Below are positions 9,760-18,437 of a stretch of DNA of 64,000 nucleotides, piece after piece (positions within the stretch are counted from its first letter, which is position 1; the number at the start of each line of letters is the position of its first letter). The DNA is from Promicromonospora umidemergens (GTDB lineage: Bacteria; Actinomycetota; Actinomycetes; Actinomycetales; Cellulomonadaceae): contig NZ_JAMTCT010000004.1 in assembly GCF_024171995.1 (NCBI RefSeq), positions 124,001 through 188,000 of the forward strand, written 5' to 3'. Under the pieces are notes generated by a model. It was not told the origin of the DNA, made no database searches, and saw only the letters and a program-made list of their open reading frames with translations. The position numbers and the translations under genes were made by a program.

Positions 9760-12549
9760 TCAGCGCAGCGCGTCGGCGTCGTCGTGGTAGTCCGTGGCGA
9801 CGGGTGGCAGGTGACCGTCCGTCCCGTCGGCGTACTGGTCGTCGGTGGCGCGGCTCGCGCCGTCCGCGCGACGCTCGGGCTCTGCCTGGTCGAAGACCTG
9901 CGGCGGCTGCTCGCCGCGGATGAGCGCGAGCGCCGACGGCAGCTCGTCCGCCAGGACGAGCACGTCGCGTGCCTTGGAACCCTCGGAGGGCCCCACGATC
10001 TCGCGCGACTCCAGCAGGTCCATGAGGCGCCCCGCCTTGGCGAACCCCACGCGGAGCTTGCGCTGCAGCATGGACGTCGAGCCGAACTGGGTGGTGACCA
10101 CCAGTTCCGTCGCCTGCAGCAGCAGGTCGAGGTCGTCGCCGATGTCCTCGTCGACCTGCTTCTTCGGGGCGGTCGGCGCGGCGACGTCCTCGCGGTACAC
10201 CGGCTTGAGCTGGCTCTTGACGTGCTCGACGACCTGGTGCACCTCTGACTCGGTGACCCACGCGCCCTGGACGCGCATCGGCTTGGCGGCGCCCATGGGC
10301 AGGAAGAGCGCGTCGCCCTGGCCGATGAGCTTCTCGGCACCGGGCTGGTCGAGCACCACGCGGGAGTCGGTGACCGACGACGTCGCGAAGGCGAGCCGCG
10401 ACGGCACGTTCGCCTTGATGAGCCCCGTGACGACGTCGACGGACGGGCGCTGCGTCGCCAGCACGAGGTGGATGCCCGCCGCGCGCGCGAGCTGCGTGAT
10501 GCGCTGGATCGAGGCCTCGACGTCGCGCGGGGCGACCATCATGAGGTCCGCGAGCTCGTCGACGACCACGAGGAGGTACGGGTAGGGCGCGATCTTGCGC
10601 TCGGAGCCCGCCGGCGGCTTGACCTTGCCGGCCCGGACCGCCGTGTTGAAGTCGTCGATGTGCTTGAAGCCGAACATCGCCAGGTCGTCGTACCGCGAGT
10701 CCATCTCGCGCACCACCCAGTCGAGGGCCTCAGCGGCCTTCTTCGGGCTGGTGATGATCGGCGTGATCAGGTGCGGGATGCCCTCGTAGATGGTGAGCTC
10801 CACGCGCTTGGGGTCCACCAGGATGAGGCGCACCTGCTCGGGCGTCGCACGCATAAGGATCGACGTGATCATCGAGTTGATGAAGCTCGACTTGCCCGCG
10901 CCGGTGGCGCCCGCCACGAGGATGTGCGGCATCTTCGCGAGGTTCGCGACGACGTAGCCGCCCTCGACGTCCTTGCCGACGCCCATCACCATGGAGTGCT
11001 CGGTGCGTCGCGCGGCGCCCGAGCGGAGCACGTCGCCCAGCACGACGGTCTCGCGGTCCGTGTTCGGGATCTCGATGCCGATGGCGGACTTGCCCGGGAT
11101 CGGCGACAGGATGCGCACGTCGGCGCTCGCCACCGCGTACGCGATGTTGTTGGACAGCGACGTGATGCGCTCGACCTTGGTCTTGGCCCCCACCTCGACC
11201 TCGTACCGGGTGACCGTCGGGCCGCGGCTGAAGCCGGTGACCTTCGCGTCGACGCCGAACTGCTCGAAGACGCCGGTGAGCGACTCGACCACCCGGTCGT
11301 TGGCGGCCGAACGGGCCTTGTGCGGCGGTCCCTGCACCAGCACGTCCTCGTTCGGCAGCAGGTAGACCGTGTCGCCGTCGAGCATGGGCTGCACGCCGCG
11401 CGGCATCGGCTCGCTGCCCTGCGGCGGCCTGGGCCCGTCGCCCTTGCCGCGCTCGCCGTCCGGGCCGGCGGGTGCGCCGGTCACCTTGCCGGCGGGCTCG
11501 CTGGTCGGGATGCGCTGCGTGGAGAGCTTGCTCGCCTTCGCGGCGCGTTCCGCGGCCTCCACCTCGGCGGCCTTCTCGAAGGCCTCGTCGCCGACGAACC
11601 CGGCCAGCCGCTCCTTCTCCGCGGCGATCTCCTGCTTGGTGCGGCGCTTGCGGCGCTTCGTGCCTGCAGCGGCGCCGTCGTGCGCCGAGACGCCTTCGGC
11701 AAGCGCGATCGCGTCCTTGTCCGTCGCCACCGGCTCGGTGTGGTTACCGGTGAGCCGGTCGTACAGGCCGCGCAGGCGTGCCGGGATCCGGTGCACCGGC
11801 GTCGCCGTCACGATGAGGACCCCGAAGAACCCGGCCAGGACGTACAGGGGGATCGCGAACCACTGCGTCAGGCCGGTGGCCACCGGGGTCGCGAACAGGA
11901 ACCCGATGACGCCGCCGGCGTCCTGCACCGGGGCGAAGCCCTCGGCAGGCGACGGCAGGTCCGCACTGATGTGCACGAGAGAGCACGTGGCGACCACGAG
12001 GAAGCTGAGCCCGATCGCCACCCGCCCGTTCTGCTGGGCGCGCTCGGGATGGCGCATGACCCGGAAGGCGAGCCACACGAGCAGCACGGGCAGGGCGATG
12101 CCTGCCACACCGAACGTGCCGGCGACCACCGCGTGCACGCCGTCGCCGAATGCCCCGTCGATGCCCCACCACTCACGCGCGGCGACGATCACCGCCACTG
12201 CGAGCAGCGCGAAGCCGACGCCGTCGCGCCGGTGGTCCGTTTCCAGTTCCTGCCCTCCCTGCTGCTCTGCCTTCTGCGCGCCCCCGTCCCCGTCGGACGT
12301 GTCCTGCGCCGTCCGCGGCCCCGCGGCACGGGTGGCACCGCCGACGGCGTGCGCCATACCCATCCACAGCCCCCGTAGCGCGCGGACCGGCCACGGCGGG
12401 CGGGACGGCACGGACGCAGCCTTGGGTGCCGGGCGGGCAGCCCCCCGGCGCTGAGTCGGTCTCGACGCTGCGGCCTTGGGCCTTGGGCGCTTCGCGCCCT
12501 GCCCGGATCCCTTCCCGGAGCTTCGCCGGGCCGACGTGCGGGTCGCCAT
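9760..12549 (-). CDS. ftsK: DNA translocase FtsK
   Basis: Septal DNA pump that clears chromosome ends and dimers during division. The 929-residue protein starts with a basic tail, then four membrane helices (about residues 95-265), an Ala/Glu/Pro linker, and the RecA-like motor with Walker A GATGAGKSSF near 545 and Walker B LLVVVDELADLMM near 660. The C-terminal gamma winged helix (STSMLQRKLRVGFAKAGRLMD) reads the polarity sequences. The frame stays open 35 codons upstream, but ATG at 12549 is chosen: GGTGGCG precedes it, MATRTSARR is the usual actinobacterial basic start, and the upstream stretch has no membrane or family feature. TACGGT 9 nt upstream may be a -10. Confidence 0.95.
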   Translation of the reverse strand: MATRTSARRSSGKGSGQGAKRPRPKAAASRPTQRRGAARPAPKAASVPSRPPWPVRALRGLWMGMAHAVGGATRAAGPRTAQDTSDGDGGAQKAEQQGGQELETDHRRDGVGFALLAVAVIVAAREWWGIDGAFGDGVHAVVAGTFGVAGIALPVLLVWLAFRVMRHPERAQQNGRVAIGLSFLVVATCSLVHISADLPSPAEGFAPVQDAGGVIGFLFATPVATGLTQWFAIPLYVLAGFFGVLIVTATPVHRIPARLRGLYDRLTGNHTEPVATDKDAIALAEGVSAHDGAAAGTKRRKRRTKQEIAAEKERLAGFVGDEAFEKAAEVEAAERAAKASKLSTQRIPTSEPAGKVTGAPAGPDGERGKGDGPRPPQGSEPMPRGVQPMLDGDTVYLLPNEDVLVQGPPHKARSAANDRVVESLTGVFEQFGVDAKVTGFSRGPTVTRYEVEVGAKTKVERITSLSNNIAYAVASADVRILSPIPGKSAIGIEIPNTDRETVVLGDVLRSGAARRTEHSMVMGVGKDVEGGYVVANLAKMPHILVAGATGAGKSSFINSMITSILMRATPEQVRLILVDPKRVELTIYEGIPHLITPIITSPKKAAEALDWVVREMDSRYDDLAMFGFKHIDDFNTAVRAGKVKPPAGSERKIAPYPYLLVVVDELADLMMVAPRDVEASIQRITQLARAAGIHLVLATQRPSVDVVTGLIKANVPSRLAFATSSVTDSRVVLDQPGAEKLIGQGDALFLPMGAAKPMRVQGAWVTESEVHQVVEHVKSQLKPVYREDVAAPTAPKKQVDEDIGDDLDLLLQATELVVTTQFGSTSMLQRKLRVGFAKAGRLMDLLESREIVGPSEGSKARDVLVLADELPSALALIRGEQPPQVFDQAEPERRADGASRATDDQYADGTDGHLPPVATDYHDDADALR

Positions 12550-12685
12550 GATGTCGCCACCGTAACCGGGGACGACGGCCCGGCCCAAGAACCCTCGCGG
12601 TGTGTCCCGGACCGGGCCGTCATCCGTCTTGTCGCACGCCATCCGTCCGTGCACGCCGCACGGGCCTGGCCCGAGCCTGCCCGGT

Positions 12686-13096
12686 TCAGGCCAGGAGCAG
12701 GCCGGCCGCCAGCGTCACCACACCCGCGGCCAGGAACACCGCCCCGGCCGGGAGCAGCACGACGGCGCGGTTGGGCGCCGTCCGCCCCTTACCCATCGCG
12801 GAGAAGAAGAATCCCGCCGGCATCAGGATCGCCGCGCACAGCACACCCGTGGCGGCCAGCCAGCGCGCGAAGCCCGTCAGGCTCGTCCCCTCCGCCAGGA
12901 GAACGCAGAGCAGACCGAGGATCACCAGCACGCCCGCGTGCGCGTGGCCGGCCCGGTAGAAGCTCTTCTGCAGGTCGGTGGTGACCAGCCTGCCGCCGAA
13001 CACCTTGAGCAGGAAGAACCCGCCGGACTCGATCCCTACGACGGTCAGCAGCACGACGCCCGCTGTGATGCGGGCCGGATCCGAGAGCTCGAGCAC
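12686..13096 (-). CDS. Small four-helix membrane protein, unknown function
   Basis: 136 residues with four hydrophobic helices (about residues 10-30, 48-68, 78-100 and 112-135) and a conserved-looking FYRAGHAHAGVLVILG segment containing two histidines. The GTG start follows AGGAGG with 5 nt spacing. It is divergent from a TetR regulator across 94 bp that contain an inverted repeat, so it is the likely target of that repressor. I do not recognise the family; a role in small-molecule efflux or membrane response is only a guess from the TetR pairing. Confidence 0.75.
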   Translation of the reverse strand: MLELSDPARITAGVVLLTVVGIESGGFFLLKVFGGRLVTTDLQKSFYRAGHAHAGVLVILGLLCVLLAEGTSLTGFARWLAATGVLCAAILMPAGFFFSAMGKGRTAPNRAVVLLPAGAVFLAAGVVTLAAGLLLA

Positions 13097-13133
13097 GACT
13101 TCCTCCTGGGGCAGTGGGTCGACCGATGGTTCG

Positions 13134-13144
13134 TAACACTGTTA
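13134..13144. promoter_or_regulatory. Putative TetR operator (TAACA-C-TGTTA)
   Basis: Perfect 5-1-5 inverted repeat in an AT-rich island of the divergent promoter between the small membrane protein and the TetR gene. The related sequence AACGTT follows at 13151-13156. Confidence 0.5.
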
Positions 13145-13178
13145 TCAAACAACGTTCGCAAACCCACGTCAAGCCTTC

Positions 13179-13184
13179 TACACT
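13179..13184 (+). promoter_or_regulatory. Likely -10 of the first TetR gene (TACACT, 6 nt to ATG)
   Basis: TANNNT hexamer exactly 6 nt before ATG and no RBS; probable leaderless transcript. Confidence 0.6.
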
Positions 13185-13190
13185 CACACC

Positions 13191-13778
13191 ATGGCTCGAC
13201 CACGACTGCACGACGACGCTCTGCGCACCCGGCTCCTCGAAGTCACCTCGCAGGTGATCTCGTCCGACGGCGAGAGCGCCGTCACCGTGCGGAAGGTGGC
13301 CGCAGCGGCGGGGACCAGCGCATCAGCCGTCTACGCGCTGCTCGGTTCCCGCGAGGCGCTGGTCGAGGCCGTCAGCGACGAGGGGTTCCGGCGCTTCGCC
13401 GAGCACCTGGCCGCCGTCGGGCAGAGCGACGATCCCGCAGCGGACCTCCGCGCCCTCGGCGGCGCCTATCGGCGGTTCGCCCTGGCCGACCCGCACTTCT
13501 ACCGCGTCATGTTCTACCGCGCCGTGTCGCCGGCACCCGGCGGTCCGACGTCAGCGATCGAGCGCCCGACCTTCCGGGTGCTGCACGACGCCGTCGCCCG
13601 AGCGGTCCACGGCGCGCCGCCCGAGCACGTGCTGAGCGCCGCCGTCGGACTCTGGGGCCTGGTGCACGGCCTGGTGTCGCTCGAGCTGGCGGGCCTGCTG
13701 CCCGGCGACGAGCACGAGCGCGCGGCCGCCTTCGAGCACGCAGCGGGAAGGGTCGGGCCCGCGCTTCTCGGCGGCTGA
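13191..13778 (+). CDS. TetR/AcrR family transcriptional regulator
   Basis: 195 residues. The N-terminal TetR HTH spans about residues 10-57 (VTVRKVAAAAGTSASAVYALLGSREALVEAV). The all-helical C-terminal ligand domain contains FYRVMFYRA and WGLVHGLVSLELAGLL, typical of the WHG-type TetR C-terminal domain. It is divergent from the small membrane protein with an inverted repeat between them, and is convergent with a DUF4328 gene 10 bp downstream. Autorepression and control of the membrane protein are inferred from this layout; the ligand is unknown. Confidence 0.9.
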   Translation: MARPRLHDDALRTRLLEVTSQVISSDGESAVTVRKVAAAAGTSASAVYALLGSREALVEAVSDEGFRRFAEHLAAVGQSDDPAADLRALGGAYRRFALADPHFYRVMFYRAVSPAPGGPTSAIERPTFRVLHDAVARAVHGAPPEHVLSAAVGLWGLVHGLVSLELAGLLPGDEHERAAAFEHAAGRVGPALLGG

Positions 13779-13788
13779 CGCGGTTTCG

Positions 13789-14463
13789 TCAGGCCGCGGC
13801 GGCCGCCCGCTCCGCGAGCTCCCGCTGGCCGGCAGTGATCTCCCGGATGGTCCGGATCCAGAGGACCAGGGCGACGACCCCGGCCGCGGCCCCGATGCCT
13901 TCGACGACAGGCAGCGGCATATCGACCGTCAGCCGGAACGAGCCGTCGCCCGACGAGCTGGAGAACCTGAAGAAGAGGCTGAACACGAAGACCAGCCAGG
14001 CGGCCCACCAGGCGCCGAGCGAGCGCTGCTGTCCTCGCACGCAACCACGCCGGATGTCGGCTACGACCTGGAGCGGGAACCACAGGCTCACGACCGGGAC
14101 CACCCAGCCGAGCCACACCCAGACCGGGCCGCGCTCCTGGAGGATCTCCGGACGCGCGGCGACCGCGAAGGCGCGTGACCCGTGGAGCCACAGGCAGCCG
14201 GCCACGAACCCGCCGAGCGCCAGGACCTGGGCGAGGCCGCTGATCTGGCTGAAGATCAGGTAGAACGGCGGCCCGACGGCCGCAGACACTCCCTCCTGGA
14301 GGATCCTGTCCGCCACCGGCCTCGCCGGGATCGACGCCACGAACACCAGGACCTGCGTCAGTGCCAGGCAGATCGCGACCACGACCGCCACCTGGGCGGC
14401 ACGGGCGGGGACCGGAGGTATCAGGGCCGGCGGCCGGGGCTCGTACGGGTTCAGCTGGGACAA
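13789..14463 (-). CDS. DUF4328 membrane protein, copy 1
   Basis: 224 residues with a short Pro-rich N terminus followed by five or six hydrophobic helices. The DUF4328 hallmark is VWVWLGWVVPVVSLWFPLQVVADIRRG, then AWWAAWLVF and a final VLWIRTIREITAGQ segment. The frame is open far upstream, but a TTG start at 14463 is chosen because GAGGAGGC lies 4 nt before it and the sequence from there (LSQLNPYEPRPP) looks like the other DUF4328 N termini. Function of the family is unknown. This is one of four members in the window. Confidence 0.8.
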   Translation of the reverse strand: MSQLNPYEPRPPALIPPVPARAAQVAVVVAICLALTQVLVFVASIPARPVADRILQEGVSAAVGPPFYLIFSQISGLAQVLALGGFVAGCLWLHGSRAFAVAARPEILQERGPVWVWLGWVVPVVSLWFPLQVVADIRRGCVRGQQRSLGAWWAAWLVFVFSLFFRFSSSSGDGSFRLTVDMPLPVVEGIGAAAGVVALVLWIRTIREITAGQRELAERAAAAA

Positions 14464-14561
14464 CGTCGCCTCCTCGCGCGGTGTGCTGGGCACACTATCG
14501 GCCACCGAGCCAGGCGACCCGGGGGCACAGCGGGTGATCTCTGCGCGCGGTCCTCTGGTGG

Positions 14562-15575
14562 TCAGGCGCGGGCCGTGCGCCACGCCTCCACCTCGGCCAG
14601 TCGCTCGGCCACGCGGTCCGGTGCGAGGAAGGACCCGCGGAACGACGCGGCGGCGAGCGCCGCCCGCTGGTCCCTGGTGAGGCCGTAGGCCGCTGTGACG
14701 GCGTCGTCGACGTCGTCGACGTACGCGTCGAAGTACGGCGGGTCGTCGGAGCTGATGCTGACGAGCATGCCTGCCTCGATCATCGCGGGCAGCGGGTGCT
14801 CGGCCAGGCTCGGGACGGCACGCAGCCGCACGTTGGACACAGGACACACGGTGAACGGGACCTGCTGCGCCACGACGCGTGCGACCAGGTCCGGGTCCTG
14901 GACCACGGCGATGCCGTGGTCGATCCGCTCGGCGTGCAGGACGTCGAGGGCGTCCCGGATGTTCGCGGCTGGTCCCTCCTCCCCCGCGTGGGCGGTCAGC
15001 CGCAGACCGGCCTGCGCCGCCCGCGCGTAGACACCCTCGAACAAGCTCGGCGGGTACCCGACCTCCGCACTGTCCAGCCCGACACCCACGATCGGCGCGC
15101 CCATCGCGAGGAGCCGCTCCAGGACGTCGAGCGCGTCCGCGCTGTCCCGGTCGCGGTGGAACGAGGCGATGAGCAGGGTCGAGATACCGAGCTCGGCCTC
15201 GCTGCGCTCCAGGACGCCCGCGATGCCGCCGACGACCACCTCCAGCGGCAACCCCCGCACGAGGTGCGCCTGCGGGTCGAAGCTGATCTCGGCGTGCCGC
15301 ACGCCCGCCCGTGCCACCCGCACCAGGTAGGCACGGGTCAGGTCGGCGAAATCGGCCTCGGTGCACAGCACCGACATGCCCGCCGTGTACAGGTCCAGGA
15401 ACGACTGCAGGTCCTGGAACTCGTAGGCGGCACGCAGGCTCTCCGGGTCGGGATACGGCAGGCCGACGCCGTTGCGGACCGCCAGCTCGAACGCCAGGTC
15501 CGGCTCGAGCGTCCCCTCGAGGTGCACGTGCAGCTCTGCTCGAGGAGGGCGTGACGACGGAGGGAGAGTGGCCAT
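14562..15575 (-). CDS. Adenine deaminase (adenosine deaminase superfamily)
   Basis: Zinc amidohydrolase of 337 residues. Metal and catalytic motifs are HVHLEG (His16, His18), HAGEEG near 197, ERIDHG near 217 and SSDDPPYF near 278. The LEGTLEPDLAFELAVRN start and the SSDDPxYF signature match the hydrolytic adenine deaminase branch (adenine to hypoxanthine) more than classical adenosine deaminase, but substrate specificity is not certain from sequence. It would act in purine salvage. The ATG lies 6 nt after TAACCT, with no RBS. The flanking DUF4328 genes are probably unrelated functionally. Confidence 0.85.
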   Translation of the reverse strand: MATLPPSSRPPRAELHVHLEGTLEPDLAFELAVRNGVGLPYPDPESLRAAYEFQDLQSFLDLYTAGMSVLCTEADFADLTRAYLVRVARAGVRHAEISFDPQAHLVRGLPLEVVVGGIAGVLERSEAELGISTLLIASFHRDRDSADALDVLERLLAMGAPIVGVGLDSAEVGYPPSLFEGVYARAAQAGLRLTAHAGEEGPAANIRDALDVLHAERIDHGIAVVQDPDLVARVVAQQVPFTVCPVSNVRLRAVPSLAEHPLPAMIEAGMLVSISSDDPPYFDAYVDDVDDAVTAAYGLTRDQRAALAAASFRGSFLAPDRVAERLAEVEAWRTARA

Positions 15576-15581
15576 ACGGGC

Positions 15582-15587
15582 AGGTTA
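15582..15587 (-). promoter_or_regulatory. Likely -10 of adenine deaminase (TAACCT, 6 nt to ATG)
   Basis: TANNNT hexamer exactly 6 nt upstream of the start codon. Confidence 0.55.
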
Positions 15588-15609
15588 ACGTCCTGCCACG
15601 CCCCCGGTG

Positions 15610-16440
15610 TCAGGCGAATCCAGCCATCTTCTCCTGGGCTCTCGTGATCTCACGGATGATCCGGACCCACCAGGCGAACGCGACGGTCAGCGCGGCCACC
15701 GCGACGGACCGGACCAGGATCTCCGCGTCGGCAGAGGACGAGGCCAGCACCCGCAGGCCCGACAGCAGCCAGAAGGACCACCACAGGCCGAGCGCGACGC
15801 GGCGTCCGCCGTCCGGGACCACGGCACTGCGGACGTCGCGGACCACCCCGTAGGGGATCCACAGGAACGCGACCGGCACCCACCAGCCGAACCACGTCCA
15901 GGCCCGACCGTGCGCGAACCGCGCCGCGGGGTTCGCGGCCTCGGCGAACCTACGGCTGGCCTGCAGCCAGACGCAGGCTGCCACGAAGGCAGCCAGCCCG
16001 AACAGGAACGTCACGGTGTCGCCGTTGGGGTCGATCCGCACGCCCAGGCCGATCTCGATGCCTGCGACGGCCCCGCCCCTGCCACCGGTGACGAGCAGGA
16101 TCGCCAGCTCGGCGAGCTCGACGAAGAGCAGGCAGCACGCGGCGACGATCGCCCCGACGGCCAGTCCGGCAGGGGGCTCGGGCAGGGGCTTGCTCGGCAG
16201 CCGCCGCCGTGCGGGCGGGTAGGCTTCGTCGAGAGGCACCTGGTGCTGCTGCCCGGTGGCGACCGGGCGCTGGCCGGTGGCCAGCGCGTACTGGCCGGCG
16301 CGCTGCTCGGGGTACTGCGGTTCGGCGTACGGGGACTGCGGGTGCGCTGGGCTGCCCAGCTGCTCCGGGTAGGGCGGTCGGCCCTGCTGACCGGGCCAGG
16401 GCGTGGCACCGTTCTGGTGGGAGATACGCGGATCGGACAT
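15610..16440 (-). CDS. DUF4328 membrane protein, copy 2
   Basis: 276 residues. The N-terminal 90 residues are soluble and rich in Pro, Gln, Tyr and Gly (PPYPEQ, PQSPYAEPQYPEQ), followed by about six hydrophobic helices with the DUF4328 core AWTWFGWWVPVAFLWIPYGV and a final WVRIIREITRAQEK. The start ATG at 16440 has GGAGG 8 nt upstream; the frame upstream of it has no family features. It is divergent from the Hsp90-like gene. Unknown function; the low-complexity cytoplasmic head resembles those of other actinobacterial septal or envelope membrane proteins, but that is only a resemblance. Confidence 0.82.
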   Translation of the reverse strand: MSDPRISHQNGATPWPGQQGRPPYPEQLGSPAHPQSPYAEPQYPEQRAGQYALATGQRPVATGQQHQVPLDEAYPPARRRLPSKPLPEPPAGLAVGAIVAACCLLFVELAELAILLVTGGRGGAVAGIEIGLGVRIDPNGDTVTFLFGLAAFVAACVWLQASRRFAEAANPAARFAHGRAWTWFGWWVPVAFLWIPYGVVRDVRSAVVPDGGRRVALGLWWSFWLLSGLRVLASSSADAEILVRSVAVAALTVAFAWWVRIIREITRAQEKMAGFA

Positions 16441-16502
16441 CAATGGCCTCCGGTGTGTTCCCGACACCGTACTCACACCGCTATGTCCGGTAGCCACCAA
16501 AT

Positions 16503-16512
16503 GTGGGTGAAC
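16503..16512. promoter_or_regulatory. Decamer GTGGGTGAAC upstream of DUF4328 copy 2
   Basis: The same decamer occurs at 23673-23682 upstream of DUF4328 copy 4. In both, ATGYCCGRTA lies close by on the gene side. Here it also lies 84-93 bp upstream of the divergent Hsp90 gene. Confidence 0.4.
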
Positions 16513-16595
16513 CCGCAACACCCCTGTCGAGATCCGGTGTCCGGGCGGCACTTTCCTGGGGCCTGTCAGTGTGCGCCAGTAGCATTTCGCGCACC

Positions 16596-18437
16596 ATGAC
16601 GACGCAAGAGACCTCGGCGGGATCACCGCACACCTTTCAGGTCGACCTCCGTGGGCTGGTCGACCTGTTGTCCCAGCACCTGTACGCCAGCCCGCGCGTC
16701 TACGTGCGCGAGCTGCTGCAGAACGGCGTCGACGCCATCACGGCGCGGCGTGAGCTCGACCCCGGCGCGCCCAGCACCGTGCGGATCGAGGCGACCGGGT
16801 CCGCGCTGCGGATCACCGACTCCGGCGTCGGTCTCAGCGAGCCCGAGGTGCACCAGCTCCTGGCCACGATCGGGCGCAGCTCCAAGCGGGACAACCTCGA
16901 CGAGGCGCGCAAGGAGTTCCTCGGCCAGTTCGGCATCGGCCTGCTGGCCTGCTTCGTCGTTGCCGAGACCATCCGGGTCGTGAGCCGCTCGGCACGCACG
17001 CCCGACGCGCTGCCGGTGGAGTGGGTCGCCCACGACGACGGCTCGTACACCGTCCGCACCCTGCCGGCCACCGAGCACCCCGAGCCGGGCACGACGGTGC
17101 ACCTGGTGGCCCGCCGCGGGAGCGAGCAGTGGTTCGAGGCGGCGACCGTGGCCGACCTCGCGGCGGACTTCGGGGCACTGCTGCCCTATGACGTCCGGGT
17201 GGGTGACGAGCCCGTCACCGGCCGACGCCCGCCGTGGGAGGCCGAGCACACGAGCCCGACGGCGCGGGCCGCGGCGCTGTCGGCGTACTGCCAGGACACG
17301 TTCGGCTTCGCGCCGCTGGACTCGATCGAGCTCGACCTGCCGCTGGTCGGCATCCGTGGCGTCGCGTACGTCCTGCCCGGCGTGGTGAGCCCCGCACAGC
17401 GCGGCGGTCACCGGGTGCACCTCAAGGGGATGCTGCTCACCGACCGCGCGGAGACCCTGCTGCCCGACTGGGCGTTCTTCGTGCGGTGCGTCCTCGACAC
17501 CGACTCGCTGCGACCGACGGCCAGCCGCGAGCAGCTCTACGAGGACGAGACCCTCGCCGCGGTGCGGGAAGCGCTCGGCGACCGGGTCCGCGGCTGGCTC
17601 GCGCAGCTCGCGACCACCTCGCCAGAGCGCCTGCGGCGCTTCCTCGCCGTGCACCACCTGGGGGTCAAGGCGCTCGCGCTCCATGACGACGACGTGCTGC
17701 GCACCATGCTCCCGTGGCTGCCCTTCGAGACGTCGGAGGGCGAGCTGACGCTCGACGACCTCGCCCGCCGGCACCGGACGGTGCACTTCACGCGCACCGT
17801 CGACGAGTTCCGCCAGGTCTCCGCCATCGCTGCGGCGCAGGGCATGGCCGTGGTCAACGGCGGCTACACGTACGACGCGGCGCTCGTCGAGGCGCTGCCG
17901 CTCGTCCGGCCCGCCACGGTCGTCGAGGAGCTGGACGCCTCCGTGGTGACGGCACACCTGGACCACCTCGACCCGGCGTCCGAGCTCGCGCTCGCACCGT
18001 TCCTTGCCACCGCCCGGGCGCGGCTCGACCCGCTGGACTGCGACGTCGTGGTGCGCGCGTTCCATCCTGCGACCCTGGCCGCCGTCCACCTGGACGACCG
18101 GTCCGCACGCCACGAACGCGCCCGCGCGGATGCCGAGGGACACGCGGACGACCTCTGGGCCGGCATCCTCGGTGCCCTGCGCGACGAGGCCCCGCGGGCC
18201 CGGCTCGTGCTCAACCACCTCAACCCGCTGGTGCGCCGTATCGCCGCGCTGCCCGACGCCGACCTGACCGGCGTCGCGACCGATGCCCTGTACGGGCAGT
18301 CGCTGCTCCAGGCCCGGCGCCCCCTGCGGCCTGTCGACCAGGCGCTCGTGAACCGTGCGTTCGGCGAGCTGCTGGAGTGGGCGGCCCCGGCGGCACGCGG
18401 TGACCAGCACGGCGGCTCCCAGGCGACGAACCGATGA
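16596..18437 (+). CDS. Hsp90-family (HtpG-like) ATPase with divergent C terminus
   Basis: 613-residue GHKL ATPase. The N-terminal nucleotide site is intact: Glu39 and Asn43 in VRELLQNGVDA, the DxGxG motif DSGVG at 75-79, and GQFGIG near 108. The middle domain retains FFVRCVLDTDSLRPTASREQL near 295-314, matching the catalytic-arginine loop of HtpG. The last 220 residues do not resemble the HtpG dimerisation domain and are rich in Asp/Arg/Ala. ATG at 16596 is chosen because homology starts there; TAGCAT lies 10 nt upstream and there is no clear RBS. The stop overlaps the next gene by ATGA, so this chaperone is made together with a TPR protein. Client and process are unknown. Confidence 0.85.
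   Translation: MTTQETSAGSPHTFQVDLRGLVDLLSQHLYASPRVYVRELLQNGVDAITARRELDPGAPSTVRIEATGSALRITDSGVGLSEPEVHQLLATIGRSSKRDNLDEARKEFLGQFGIGLLACFVVAETIRVVSRSARTPDALPVEWVAHDDGSYTVRTLPATEHPEPGTTVHLVARRGSEQWFEAATVADLAADFGALLPYDVRVGDEPVTGRRPPWEAEHTSPTARAAALSAYCQDTFGFAPLDSIELDLPLVGIRGVAYVLPGVVSPAQRGGHRVHLKGMLLTDRAETLLPDWAFFVRCVLDTDSLRPTASREQLYEDETLAAVREALGDRVRGWLAQLATTSPERLRRFLAVHHLGVKALALHDDDVLRTMLPWLPFETSEGELTLDDLARRHRTVHFTRTVDEFRQVSAIAAAQGMAVVNGGYTYDAALVEALPLVRPATVVEELDASVVTAHLDHLDPASELALAPFLATARARLDPLDCDVVVRAFHPATLAAVHLDDRSARHERARADAEGHADDLWAGILGALRDEAPRARLVLNHLNPLVRRIAALPDADLTGVATDALYGQSLLQARRPLRPVDQALVNRAFGELLEWAAPAARGDQHGGSQATNR

Noticed and set aside
12550-12654. 35-codon N-terminal extension of FtsK
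   Set aside because: No RBS, no similarity, and the internal ATG begins the usual basic N terminus.
13134-13156. A mobile-element end or attachment site in the AT-rich island
   Set aside because: No flanking repeat, integrase or tRNA; a divergent promoter with a TetR operator explains it.
14562-15575. Calling this gene adenosine deaminase
   Set aside because: The LEGTLEP start and SSDDPxYF motif favour adenine deaminase; the adenosine reading is kept only as an alternative.
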